A stretch of DNA of 49,989 nucleotides. It comes from a virus. A program made the translations under genes and the position numbers. Each line of letters starts with the position of its first letter. Position 1 is the first letter of the stretch. A model generated the notes under the pieces. It was given only the letters and a program-made list of their open reading frames with translations. It had not been told where the DNA came from and did not search any database. Where the stretch lies: IMG/VR virus record IMGVR_UViG_3300017719_000015, positions 1 to 49,989 of that record; one strand, given 5' to 3'. Below are positions 39,301 to 44,571 of this stretch, piece by piece.

Positions 39301-41048
39301 ACCACTGGACCCTTAAGGAAGAATGGTAAATAATCGAATCCAGCACCACCAATTGCGATGAGTTCTTTTTTACTCACTGGCATACCATTATCTACAACAG
39401 TAGCAACAGGAGATGAATTATTTATACGAACTATGGGTGCTTCAAGCGTTTCACTGTAAAAATCCACCAGTGAGTTCATTGTAAACATCTCATCTAAATT
39501 ACGAGTGTTTGAATCATAGGCCATTTGCACTACATCGGCGGAACCGTCTGCTTGCTGGTCAAGCGTGAGTTCAGTAGGTTTGGGGTATCGACGCATGTAT
39601 TCATGTCCCACAATGTGAGAGAATGTGTGTCTACCACTGTGACCGACTTGGAAGAGAGTGTCAAGTGTGGTTGGCCATGTAACAGCAAATGGGTTGGTTG
39701 TTGTATCTGTAGCCATTTGTGAGGAATAAACTAAACCGTGGTTTTGGTATGCGCTTTCATCAAGCACCATTTGGCCTGTCTTATCAAAAATTTGTGTGCC
39801 GTAATGTGGCGGTTGGTATGGTTTACCAGTCCCGTTGTCAATCAATGAATCAGCCCCAATAACAACGAAGTAGTTGTCAATGTTGGCTGTACGAGAGTGA
39901 AGAGCACCACGGAGGCCATTCGTTCCGTTAATGAAGTCAATGTGTATGCTGTTGAAAGTGACAACACCAGTGCTCCCATTGATGCTTTCAAGTCGCACCC
40001 GTTCGGGTGGGGATTGGTTGGGCTTCTGTGTATTACGATTAATTGCACCGGGGTTAATGAGAAGGTTGTATGGGGTGTGTGGAACAGCAATCGTCGCCGC
40101 AGTACCACTGTTTGTATAGTAATCCACCACCTTGTAATTACCCATACTATACGGTGTGGTTGTGAAATCGACAGTTGGAGAAGAAGCATCGTAGGCTTTA
40201 CCTGTTAATCGTGCGATGAGTGCTTGAGCATCAGTCGCCGTCATTGTAAGCGTTGTAGTATTCGCAGTAAACGCTGAAAACTCATATGTACCATCAATCA
40301 CATCTATTGGTTCTTCAAATCGGAAAAGCGCAGAAGTAGTGTTTCCTTTCACAGCCATCGACGGTTGAATCATATTTTCATCAAATTCATTTGAGAAATG
40401 TATGGCTTCTATAGCACCACGAAACTCACCACCCTTACCGCCAAGATACACATGTTCTGTAGAGCGTGCAAGTCGAGTTTCTTTTGGTGTTTCCTGCTGT
40501 GAAACGATTTGTCCGTTGACGGCAAGGAACACCTTATTTTTGGTGATACCTGCGACAATATGATACAGCGGTCGGTTGTTGAAATTCAAATTTGTAGCAT
40601 CGTTGTAGTTCGATGTATCATACCTGTTGTATGAGTCATGCATACCACCGTGAGTTTGTTGTGGATAAACAGTCCCATCCCATCTCGTAGTGGCATCAGT
40701 AGCAGTGGTTAATTCAAAGTATGATGAGCCGTGTATTGATTCAACTTGTACAGTAAATTTTGCTGGACCGGGGGTGTCAATTGTACCCATTTCCAAAGTG
40801 AATTGCCCTTCACGATGTGCTACTACGCCACCACAATCGGGAACAACCCACGCTTCGATTACAAAGTCAGTAATCGTTTTACCATTAATTGAAACAATTT
40901 CACCACTACCCTGTAGTGTCTTTGTCATAACTTTGTTTCCACTACCGTCTTCAACACCAGTACCAGTGAATTGCCCTTGCGGGATAATTACAGAATCGCT
41001 CACGCCATCGAAGAAGAAAGCGTGACTACTACGACCAATTGCAACCAT
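24309..41048 (-). CDS. Giant tail protein, 5,579 residues, with N-terminal LamG-like domain
   Basis: One uninterrupted 16,740-base frame, about 600 kDa assuming 110 Da per residue. The first about 230 residues look like a LamG/concanavalin-like beta sandwich: FFFDGVSDSVIIP (11-23), a WVVPD strand, and near the end VYLGGKGGEFRGAIEAIHFSN. Such domains bind sugars. The rest is a long series of beta-rich, Gly/Asn/Thr/His-rich segments without obvious enzyme motifs, and with strands like TVTVNPASSATTITVDD. The gene lies between the distal-tail protein and the baseplate hub, where phages encode the central fibre or tip. It probably forms a large host-contact or tail-tip structure. GAGGTGA lies before the ATG. 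It ends in a hydrophilic tail rich in His, Asp and Lys. Confidence 0.95.
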   Translation of the reverse strand: MVAIGRSSHAFFFDGVSDSVIIPQGQFTGTGVEDGSGNKVMTKTLQGSGEIVSINGKTITDFVIEAWVVPDCGGVVAHREGQFTLEMGTIDTPGPAKFTVQVESIHGSSYFELTTATDATTRWDGTVYPQQTHGGMHDSYNRYDTSNYNDATNLNFNNRPLYHIVAGITKNKVFLAVNGQIVSQQETPKETRLARSTEHVYLGGKGGEFRGAIEAIHFSNEFDENMIQPSMAVKGNTTSALFRFEEPIDVIDGTYEFSAFTANTTTLTMTATDAQALIARLTGKAYDASSPTVDFTTTPYSMGNYKVVDYYTNSGTAATIAVPHTPYNLLINPGAINRNTQKPNQSPPERVRLESINGSTGVVTFNSIHIDFINGTNGLRGALHSRTANIDNYFVVIGADSLIDNGTGKPYQPPHYGTQIFDKTGQMVLDESAYQNHGLVYSSQMATDTTTNPFAVTWPTTLDTLFQVGHSGRHTFSHIVGHEYMRRYPKPTELTLDQQADGSADVVQMAYDSNTRNLDEMFTMNSLVDFYSETLEAPIVRINNSSPVATVVDNGMPVSKKELIAIGGAGFDYLPFFLKGPVVDVDNINENNRLFHLTPETESRVALLHVPALRTSHNLAPYVEVHYNAIDLTGASMGQTKPMLMVTKTVPAGSFDLGSGTRVLDVINSDLANTTLYSPGGIISISNAVSGYGSLMQESHTLIGDNAGGQDSETELDYSRTPALYTPVNDVNAEPASPPTAVKRSHNTGTHESVYHRLAIEAMSISSKDSMQDIGARTKRLQPSTTNTGTGVFDLGTTTQSSRVFEMFNIIDNVMVTNQAGVMARIFVQPSVKSRVNQLSLVRTTFGGGNPNIASIMFLMSRCRIRGVSKQESPESNMSTVVVTATGIAESFVNENVSVVGSGSPDSHVVKEIEPNAPVVTVTLGGPGQGGINTKPTFDPSPLMRLPGSTRRNCAVQATVAQSAGNNGTLSVRPLNNDSPDTKSWGTICFPKVGRIYLDDGASAAYTSKTGTGFLFVGTDAVANRTYLDAAGTAYSSFHEWANATGLYTQGILGTYTTSVYVYNDGDFDNDSLAQDGSTVNDRLFQSLDTVTHDYQLGSQFASTRSMVEIPVFPQQFFDHTEAGVFPGPDNSMKLHIDATYTAHTWNASPVGRRADDIGVSDKSANSAYSYSINNKKHVESATILQIIQSTNYADVYVSHPKMFPASTSVDEIGNLQGIQRLRRVFLSNGEWGVYNNDAPTNGYLRIPKNATGGYHDGHSETFFQNAIVGTKIYTAAGFRNETLVPVASDVELPSSDIEGRSPYYYDMANVKTQGGNLDYGLRQYVSAVEFKAGPLANPHAPRTVTKRPISKILQVQEFSGSASTGYLLNIVLEDTSLFPDVPWTRSSTGLLDPILGDLMFVGEIMLTTPIEVLYYGKFDANSGSNSIQVITRPNLSFTLSDLVDVDFRLKRAGRMLDAVDNPTDMTFVEKELNTFYPVTSAEQWKFTNGGTVAADSTTVLDITLTSSSNRFAHANTIGVNIRKGDKLFKQTGSSPLNTLYVGTVSAVQSDLITGTNTKITLTANNIVAISNNDKVRIGVGTVIEEDYDAILNRSWLYPYAQGGLRNGDTVWMNMTLNNPHAIEGLFAKSRGVFNEAAVWRGFNGGQGVLANRPRDSIPLENFLIGNSCLETAQNFAQHVNKTVEMNYEAMGLDATQAPTVAYIDPYLSTDGNARVLLFDVGHDREFIAFHDLHMQVQSSAATPGVGFGRDIAYEGGTLKLDKHLVSINGGAPHYFTTQLDVANGFPSENKYLRSTQQSKFIESAYAHNVPNTGSQDLLGNSTSSHTKYTLEDPSVDLGHNPLLRGKGHGHFVHTGLYHEETSNTHTVGDSSLPRVQPAVASIYYANEAHKLIRKEKEGNALLSKLKLHRAQQNPATHSLKDASTLFDTPDGTRVISAFLSLKGKRNTTLDLGNHEETRLQHLKHWTEMDFVRRMSLDLGEVGVKEGVTDIEAAAKEVVRLVNQGGAPNGRTHARRPSGQYPGESERLDLTRIGVRQDIADPNKDPTSAHINADFSATGSTYDPAPFWYGDIAFDSHDRGSHMGYVRAHLGRVVEDINGNEGYSIIIHSTIPGASGRNFCVWLDNSKGQSAYQPQFLIGHGGRFRNFWAQPDEMLGENMHPAPMPLNKDGRPFAPVTTLREFVSQEEPDEAFTSNHDITVRLNDVSNPKGRNISAHLGGISHNSINDESFETQSPSTALVKGLRVGKKAVGRINFGGLVASGVPGFSPLAGKHGLGRKGDTQFDVLYNEGTSVGGASPTPINNYSGHVKTTDVIDDAVGDTPLYGFRFTDHRGQGYGVRFVYRKMNESFANDLTTIPSTIEDEICVYFNDGDVAKGGFTIGQHMLGFGDATGRLDVSTVTKNSWRGNQWRGVYAPSAGIDCDISWDASETTLTVQLGAPFDSLLAELGYHPDILGYLGFPRQNGVIQITDPFTTTSDVGSVGNVISYESRTQLDGAGTHIFYGVRGSQFTASHSLATLGAASLTDTAVSMFNASTDRIIKALISPRINWTTLVTDELLAAVTTEAINLVNPNIDDGVSFDCRHMYAADGRTFGEWGVTADAIKIRAHNPQRGARPLSTMFEASLHHDLGIEAPHLEFGEYQKVDTTFVVTISDKTELYPVSDADIEDNHRKADCGYIPRTVLQIRTKARGYHANTPTPILVDSYNDPVPTNSWANNLKGLNYTSKMGDHILPALDNALITADYDWGNKEFTTNSNELITHILVSAGEESATFNLKNKLVSFGDAKVIWSGSNRFATVTSVQGANSATKLELVGEPDPEMYNEVWDTHFRPTADTDRADVLLMLHADKAFSGYRLYGSVESEPITYFKGGRDSNDHSVPLYFGGGFSGVVLDVNDGSQNDYSSFYTHPYSTGPTGTAGIQNANEISTAYALMDCNALLAFFPGTPYLNQHRGSINPPAYNQDNILSPDIDAGTLPNLASGQPSHVTARYTNGIVRQRPVPLVIRMPHQTARYVDHKTNTDYFTSYLVYGPGQAFPFYETATGTLGDVEPHPGYVVTTGNTWSKVPVNKNLPNEITNNDGDYGPPDANYQSRRQRFHWNTTLNWSPPQGIPNIGAGTSTGYGIHQRPEHGHHYGEHFINPIAGKVVANNDADYRKAHPYQHCAIGYYGIAMSADMTFHMDGGYHPGGSWMDNQLSFNPPMQSGDYKVVKLNNVMQPTAFRVSGPLAKIVLDGTLNEESTNFNREIIAIDATRCQNGEELATIIGQAINENPGKGALKAMGGTFMPSMGNAMRQDRYGWVELNYTTYTNDTASSSKSFIEATMTGGTQDLLEQLPACGWIRTDAGGRPVHGSGDCPAFAPYHSREVYDNSGTWTVRFWLAPNRITGLAQFEDMTTWHNKSESATTITVPAFSSPAPTKLYIWSKSGVNYFNNYNDATRNHMTRVHFSGVVDAIDRTRPTGAVGWAGERYSYLNSLRVGTEGYGAGLGAWHPMLGFSPYGPASSVMSTFGHLPHFTPMQNSPEASGVLNNRANSDSILTTPYSWDYTTTAAAAYTDAEDSTYFANPLHIADADAVPRTLHHQQGVFSRGFLVVSYEGEMALVAKRDRDGITATGDWLAVVSKTGASVAASTAITFAGTTQWDERMHGVDRFVAPAHGGPNIEALVTDTTKPTDDIPSSAFTFNGAIGGDVELNNAEPCLAMTGDLFFDLDKSPGSFFLESTTDIERNIINDKKTSTSAELDRYGDDANYWLGDTNAFKMNQRSPAKNFTVEHIVWKRMDGGNLSLPAVNARGLGAVPFITRVTGATGYTTGEKLYGINRFSFETTNSAMFPIIQAQELSHPQLAASHPDELRNVLSIPNEELQFEEMQVEDDTGQMHVIEGGSPFGTVIRTFNTVSDRSAEGLAPAIAGSGIEPNMKVRLPHPDSIPGNLIIRSGFDRLQAYQNETMGTGGMTRPLSKDSLKHLFTDETKGPRLGGTFGDHNWEHISQSQFPDPTHSGWENATGHAPLETSYELHDRTLFFHVTKNGNTHSHRHPTYYTHNDGVTNNELTGVSYSGTTLTVNTAPNATLYNESIRDGRKFLRLYNPTTDKGGVASFTGIAGSTFTGCVGDTDFAELIAGDITALKVVPSYYIPAGSTRFFASRRLRDHAEVSGNSPDMAHTLYKDNHTLNALLAHAMYEVPKMSPLALPRMGHHFVTPTMAVLPGHFAHPAYQGLYNKHQAIRSATVKHHERLLMEEQDMDDLMSDISSTLTDNLYGYDTQHTFGSLTATPSGPSDIHGGAFTLMFESKIRSDGYGVLASEGQAGVVNAAGGHTIVLEAAGTYTLREHFPDPSEVGAYQIVIQPNVFKSQLIGFHENTGADELTGQQVALVVGLREPDSATGGVGLVLAEATSADVRGCEVFINELIIDHDPDHGSQFTNIPPLMLYNPLGVQATESPAFVKRSLPYHPQMFVKSSPGMTTNIPWWSIVHKDGPDHVDATGFRHLNHHRLDNYYEFIRASAGSIACQITLAGYPSIHPDIYHEVLENISLNPVCTVTVNPASSATTITVDDARGFPQKPYYGNKLEYIDANGVRRTHTYTERSGYDSTNMNKPKQFTVVANADFTDNIEVGTKLRLTRAYDFRPAGAIFTDSLSSMVTRILPQMLQGSRDTNSLHMADAFLCLWHPNLGRPHTFYSDSSRTWLNPLLDRAVAQKPLNSMPEHFETVHYHDATYYASMGPFAFHRKTLSPPFDVIAHATVGTDVAATVTAVDPVAKTITTTRRTASLFGYQISVNGITFDVAGDNILSGVLNVSQDIVNPIAIGSTIKVDGTGGMASAQQLDTVHAVGVRSFAPQGGQYDGSDASTKTMLNHFWPCGSRGGPLVSRLDGYGYVSAAWDYPREYTFDGPVWTDADDDGSYVVTNGITKTSYDGISNPTRTRPFGYRIGLRQPYNKPQWSLYGMRAFREQAVLGGTTVTDISSGYPHGPLVQGETETWTYAGGSGLTNGTYPNTQIGIMERQTNFSGMLGVDKPEFQVRYSDGMRIARPFGCPVRTLRNKETVLRDWWGDINAKNIAKIDEAVGYYLVDWWGNTRGEEVRRHPVRGFGIRPAWDAADVYEYDRTNDATPYQRLFNGGKPVVNMKGLLVAGLSGNLSGSPYSTIPRFGGRKNDVNTNNANELVDVYFPTNAHRVGDDGHGRGLRYPTAFNEDVLTALDEPYHATGVVLSHHTSEPNMNDGFIRARNDVLQPDEVPRGISARLNIAEDGLLKPEAVVSDRVETVSGDSPHKDAVSRSSPRIGLDTENIEGVDDNLIAINTEAHSLHTDRGVGQRVVLQGGMQAGSQTIGHYDLTGINFAGQPQGGAMRLSHTSNFSPLGGTYVAESRNFVKPINDKDWGGITGSNKTSNPYETSTFDASSQQTNLTDKSVTYMMRPVRLLDKQHIEMFRPNNSLHSSSPQFGSNYFSATGGGKYGMYIYEILNGRAASGNYIRATNPDSNPPYAPLYVMDISSNDATPVSKGPKIIGTSASGFDSTKLDNEVTRVVMSENTLQHYRADAPRRRAHKEGETKEERMDYSVQPRFSQSLHPKGHKGDVDYNSTDHSGDGA

Positions 41049-41057
41049 ATATTCACC

Positions 41058-42233
41058 TCAAAATATCCAGTCAATCGGTGCAAAGTTAATGGTGAAAGAG
41101 TATATCGGTTCACCGCCAAGTTGCACAAATGTGGCGTTGGCCACAGTGCCTTTAATTCCTGTGTAGTGTCTTTCACTTGAATCAAATTCTGTACCTGTTG
41201 CTAAAGCATTATCAACGGTTTTATCAGTTGTTTGTTTAAAACTACCAGTAGGCATGTAAAAAATAGATTCACGGTTATTTACATTTGAAGAAAAAGGAAT
41301 TTGAATTGCAGTGATATAATCACCATATTTGGTATCGTAATTCGCTTGATTGATGCCACCAGCGACACCAACTCCTGCACCTGCGAGCAACAAACCTATT
41401 CCACCAGTTGCTATACCCGCACCAATCGCACCACCAGCAACAGCCGCCGTCGCAACCATCGCTCCCATTCCGCCGTTGTTGCTGTTGTTAAGCACTGCGA
41501 AAAGTTCAGCAACTTTGTCACCTGCGCTTTTGTTAGTGACTTGAGAACTATTTCTTCCACCAGCAAACTGCACATGTTTTGGTTGGTATGGGAAAATTGT
41601 TAAATCAACAAAACCATCGTTCAAATTCATAATGTCGTTTCCATTTAAATTTAGGTCAATTGTCGTCATTGTGACAACGCTACCATTTCTTATGCTTTGA
41701 AATTTCCAAGTGTTTTTGTTTGTAGCAATCAATTGATGTAGACTTTCTGCAATTTCATCAGCGGTACGGTACGCACTACCCGTAAAGACCGAAATGTAAT
41801 GTCTACCACCTACAAAACCTCGGTCACTACTATGTTGTGTAAGGTAAATCTTAACGGTGTTTATTTCAATAAATGTTTTAGCGTGTGCAACTCCCGCATC
41901 ATCAGCCGATGGAACTGGTGCTATAATTGCATCAATGTTGGCACTGCTTACCCATGTTTGAACATGAAAACCGGGGTCTTGCACCTTTGCAAAATCAATC
42001 GAACCTACAGCGTCTTGTGCAATACTATTCATATTTAGAATGTCATCATCAGTCATAACCCCCTCAATAGTGATGAGCGACTTGGGTAGGTTGAGGTCAA
42101 AGGCAAAGCGATTGCCACCTGCAAACGGCATAGCGAGGGGTGACACACCCCTATCAACATTCATGGTGAGGGTGGTAGCCATGAGTTCGATGATACCACC
42201 ATCATTGCGTACAAGGCGTATTGGCGTACCCAT
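41058..42233 (-). CDS. Distal tail protein with glycine-rich hydrophobic segment
   Basis: 391 residues, coded directly after the tape measure. The N-terminal part (IRLVRNDGGIIELMATTLTM) and C-terminal part (IYSFTINFAPIDWIF) are beta-rich, as in distal tail proteins that join the tube to the tip. Between them, residues 254-294 form a Gly/Ala/Val stretch (AVAGGAIGAGIATGGIG, LLLAGAGVGVAGG). It resembles a glycine zipper or fusion-peptide helix hairpin able to enter a membrane. The segment may be hidden until the tail meets the host membrane, or it may simply pack in the tube. The start overlaps the tape measure stop by one base (TGATG). Confidence 0.8.
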   Translation of the reverse strand: MGTPIRLVRNDGGIIELMATTLTMNVDRGVSPLAMPFAGGNRFAFDLNLPKSLITIEGVMTDDDILNMNSIAQDAVGSIDFAKVQDPGFHVQTWVSSANIDAIIAPVPSADDAGVAHAKTFIEINTVKIYLTQHSSDRGFVGGRHYISVFTGSAYRTADEIAESLHQLIATNKNTWKFQSIRNGSVVTMTTIDLNLNGNDIMNLNDGFVDLTIFPYQPKHVQFAGGRNSSQVTNKSAGDKVAELFAVLNNSNNGGMGAMVATAAVAGGAIGAGIATGGIGLLLAGAGVGVAGGINQANYDTKYGDYITAIQIPFSSNVNNRESIFYMPTGSFKQTTDKTVDNALATGTEFDSSERHYTGIKGTVANATFVQLGGEPIYSFTINFAPIDWIF

Positions 42234-43480
42234 CAGTACCGCCCCCTCATGGTTGAGCCGCCAATGTTACGGGCCATTTCTTGTTGAATCATATTACCAA
42301 TCTCACGGGCCAGCGCACGCTTGTCAGTGCGGTCTGTGATGCCCGATGCGTTCACGGTGACATTGACTGTACCGCCGCCCATACCAGCACCGCTTGGGTT
42401 ATTACGCTGGCTTAGAGGTACAACGGCTTCGGGGCCGTCCTCACCAATCATGGCAAGTGTAGGTTTATTCACGATACCACCCTTAGCCAATTGAGGTATT
42501 TTCCAATCCGAAAGGTTGACATTATAACTTTCCCCACCAACCACAGGTACCCAATCGGGTATTGAAATGCTGAAATCCACAGCACTGAACGCCGCATTGA
42601 TACCGGAAATCAACAAGTTGAAGGGTGCCTTAACAATATCTCCAAGAGTCAAACCTTCAAACAATTCAGTAATTCCTGTTCCTACATCTGTAAATGTACC
42701 AATTGGGTCGTCAATCAATTTCTTAATGAAATCCCAAGCATCGCCCGCAAGTTCAATACCAAAATCAATGTAATCTCCAATGGAAATGCCGAATACACCT
42801 TGGAATAAATCAGCGATGAATTTGAATGGTTGAGGCAACGCCCCAATAGCCAAATCCAATCGGTCACCGATACTGAATCCAGCAAACGCTCCGTCACCAG
42901 TCATAAAGTCGATAGTTGTGGTAAGCCAATCGGGAAGGTCGAAGGCGAAATCAAGCCGCTCGGAGAGGGAGAAGCCCGCAAACGCACCGTTGCCAAGAAT
43001 GAAATCAACTGTAGTCAACAACCAATCGGGTAAAGCGAACTCAAAAATTTCACCCCAACTCGGCATTTCAAAGTCAAACAAATCAACCCAGTATTGCTTG
43101 GTAAACACATCGGGTGCATCGGGTACTAAGTCCCATACAGCCACAAGCCACCCAACAACAGTTTCACCTATACTCGTGAACAATCCTGTCCAAAAGTCAA
43201 TTGTAAAAATTGGTGGAGGGTTTGGTAGTAAATCGAAGAAGGTGCTAAAAATACCACCAACAAACTCCATAAGGGCAGTGAAAGCATTTGTGGCTGATGT
43301 TGTCACGCTATCCCAAGAAAGGTTGTCAATAAAATCTCTCATCGGTTGAATTAAGTTAGAGTTAAACCATTTCATTAAATCTGTAAATGCGTTGATTGCC
43401 ATTGTGCCAGCGGCTTTGAAGCCCGGACCAATCTGTGACACCATGCTGGACATGGAAGAAATCATTGAAATTAACGACAT
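42233..43480 (-). CDS. Tail tape measure protein (short)
   Basis: 415 residues. The C-terminal LAKGGIVNKPTLAMIGEDG followed by PEAVVPL is a strong signature of tape measure proteins. The N-terminal part is helical and hydrophobic (MISSMSSMVSQIG, FTALMEFVGGIF). Residues 150-213 hold two 32-residue repeats built on LPDWL.TT.DF and GAFAGFS. With about 1.5 angstrom of tail per residue, a common rule for siphovirus tails, the tail tube would be about 60 nm, assuming no other gene contributes. GGGAGTGA precedes the ATG. Upstream are the two chaperone genes usual at this spot. Confidence 0.88.
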   Translation of the reverse strand: MSLISMISSMSSMVSQIGPGFKAAGTMAINAFTDLMKWFNSNLIQPMRDFIDNLSWDSVTTSATNAFTALMEFVGGIFSTFFDLLPNPPPIFTIDFWTGLFTSIGETVVGWLVAVWDLVPDAPDVFTKQYWVDLFDFEMPSWGEIFEFALPDWLLTTVDFILGNGAFAGFSLSERLDFAFDLPDWLTTTIDFMTGDGAFAGFSIGDRLDLAIGALPQPFKFIADLFQGVFGISIGDYIDFGIELAGDAWDFIKKLIDDPIGTFTDVGTGITELFEGLTLGDIVKAPFNLLISGINAAFSAVDFSISIPDWVPVVGGESYNVNLSDWKIPQLAKGGIVNKPTLAMIGEDGPEAVVPLSQRNNPSGAGMGGGTVNVTVNASGITDRTDKRALAREIGNMIQQEMARNIGGSTMRGRY

Positions 43481-43484
43481 TTTT

Positions 43485-43760
43485 TCACTCCCAATCTAAA
43501 AACGAATAATCCAGTCCGACTACTTCTCTATCTCCACTCTTCGCCTGTTGTTTCTTACGCTCAATTTCCTTATTATTCTCTTCGGTTGATGCCATCGCCC
43601 ATACGAGGGATTGTTTGAACAATTGAGGGGGCATAGAATACACTTCCAAGAGGGATATACTGAAATGTTTTGCGATGATATAAGCCCAAAGTTCTATTTG
43701 AGTTGCTATGTCTTCAACACTATCGTACTTGTCCTTCTTGAGAAATTTATCGACCCTCAT
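43485..43760 (-). CDS. Tail assembly chaperone, second (frameshift) part
   Basis: 91 residues, just before the tape measure gene, the position of gpT/TAC2 in phages. The sequence is helical (IATQIELWAYIIAKHF, LVWAMASTEENNKEIERKKQQA). Its ATG overlaps the stop of the preceding gene by four bases. Its frame is -1 relative to that gene and is open upstream past a G6 run at 43,778-43,783. It can thus be made alone or as the C-terminal extension of the first chaperone. Confidence 0.78.
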   Translation of the reverse strand: MRVDKFLKKDKYDSVEDIATQIELWAYIIAKHFSISLLEVYSMPPQLFKQSLVWAMASTEENNKEIERKKQQAKSGDREVVGLDYSFLDWE

Positions 43761-44122
43761 TCGGTCGGCTTCATAAACCCCCCTTGCAAAGCCTCCGCCA
43801 ACTCTTGTGGTTGTGGTAGCACTTTACAGACCTGTTCTCCAACATGGCCTTTAAGGGAAAGTAATTCATCGGTGTTTAATTGTGGATTTGTTTTGGTAAT
43901 CCAATTGGAGAAGGCAAACTTCCAATATCCTGCTAAGTCGAGTGTCACATCACCCTTTTCAACACGGAGCATGTGTTGTGCCGCCGCTTGAATGTCAAGG
44001 AAAGATATGTCACGAACCCATACTTCAATCGCCTGTGATTCATCAATCGGAATCACATGCTTTGTAGTATCATCATTCTTCAATAACAGGCTCTTGTTCG
44101 TCACTATCGTTTGTTTCTTCAT
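43757..44122 (-). CDS. Tail assembly chaperone, first part
   Basis: 121 residues. Size, mixed helix and strand pattern (IEVWVRDISFLDIQAAAQHML, GYWKFAFSNWI) and position between tail tube and tape measure fit the gpG-type chaperone that holds the tape measure during tail assembly. Near its end the codons CAA GGG GGG TTT give a run of six G, where a -1 slip would continue into the second gene. It overlaps the upstream SAP-domain gene by 50 bases. GGAGAGGA before its ATG supports this start. Confidence 0.78.
   Translation of the reverse strand: MKKQTIVTNKSLLLKNDDTTKHVIPIDESQAIEVWVRDISFLDIQAAAQHMLRVEKGDVTLDLAGYWKFAFSNWITKTNPQLNTDELLSLKGHVGEQVCKVLPQPQELAEALQGGFMKPTE
43778..43783 (-). promoter_or_regulatory. 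Candidate -1 frameshift site (G6 run)
   Basis: Six G residues on the minus strand, followed by TTT, seven codons before the stop of the first chaperone gene. A -1 slip would give V-Y-E-A-D-R and then the start of the second chaperone, with no stop between. This is the layout of lambda G/GT, although the A-site codon pairs imperfectly after the slip. Slippage was inferred from sequence only. Confidence 0.5.
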
Positions 44123-44561
44123 TTAGTTCCTCTCCAATGGATGCGGCTACCTCTTCGGTAGGGGCTTCCGAGTCACCTTCAAGGGCCGTTTCTACAACGG
44201 GGCTTTCGGGTTCCTCTTCGGGAATGATACCCTCATCGTCTTGCTTCAATCGCAAAACAATTTGGGCTTTTGTGCCGTACACTGGTAGTCCACGCTCTTT
44301 GCAAAGCGCACGCAGTTCAGCGACGGTTAGTGAATCGTATTGTTGTAGGTCTTCGGGGAAGGGGTTAATTGGCTCTTCGTTCAACAGTGGTGCAGGGGCG
44401 TCTTCAACAGGCGTGAGAAGACTCTCAACATGTGCATGAATAGCATGGTTATCCATGAGGGTAATCATATCTTCTGTAAACTCAACACCATTTGCTTGAC
44501 AAACCCATCGAGCATATCCAAGTGCTCCAAGACGACCATACTTTTGCAATGATTTTTTCAT
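44073..44561 (-). CDS. SAP-domain protein in the tail cluster
   Basis: 162 residues from the ATG at 44,561. The frame extends eight codons upstream to a TTG, but a GAGGTGA ribosome binding site lies inside that extension, six bases before the ATG, which decides the start. Residues 75-108 (YDSLTVAELRALCKERGL, then GTKAQIVLRL) form a SAP helix-extended loop-helix, usually a DNA-binding motif. The C-terminal about 50 residues are very acidic. A SAP domain among tail genes is unexpected; it might bind DNA in the virion or be an assembly factor. Overlaps the first chaperone by 50 bases. Confidence 0.85.
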   Translation of the reverse strand: MKKSLQKYGRLGALGYARWVCQANGVEFTEDMITLMDNHAIHAHVESLLTPVEDAPAPLLNEEPINPFPEDLQQYDSLTVAELRALCKERGLPVYGTKAQIVLRLKQDDEGIIPEEEPESPVVETALEGDSEAPTEEVAASIGEELNEETNDSDEQEPVIEE

Positions 44562-44571
44562 GCGTTTCACC

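Noticed and set aside
24300-41048. Dozens of plus-strand frames of 60-150 codons inside the giant gene
   Set aside because: All are antisense to one continuous long frame, show no motifs and no ribosome binding sites in order.
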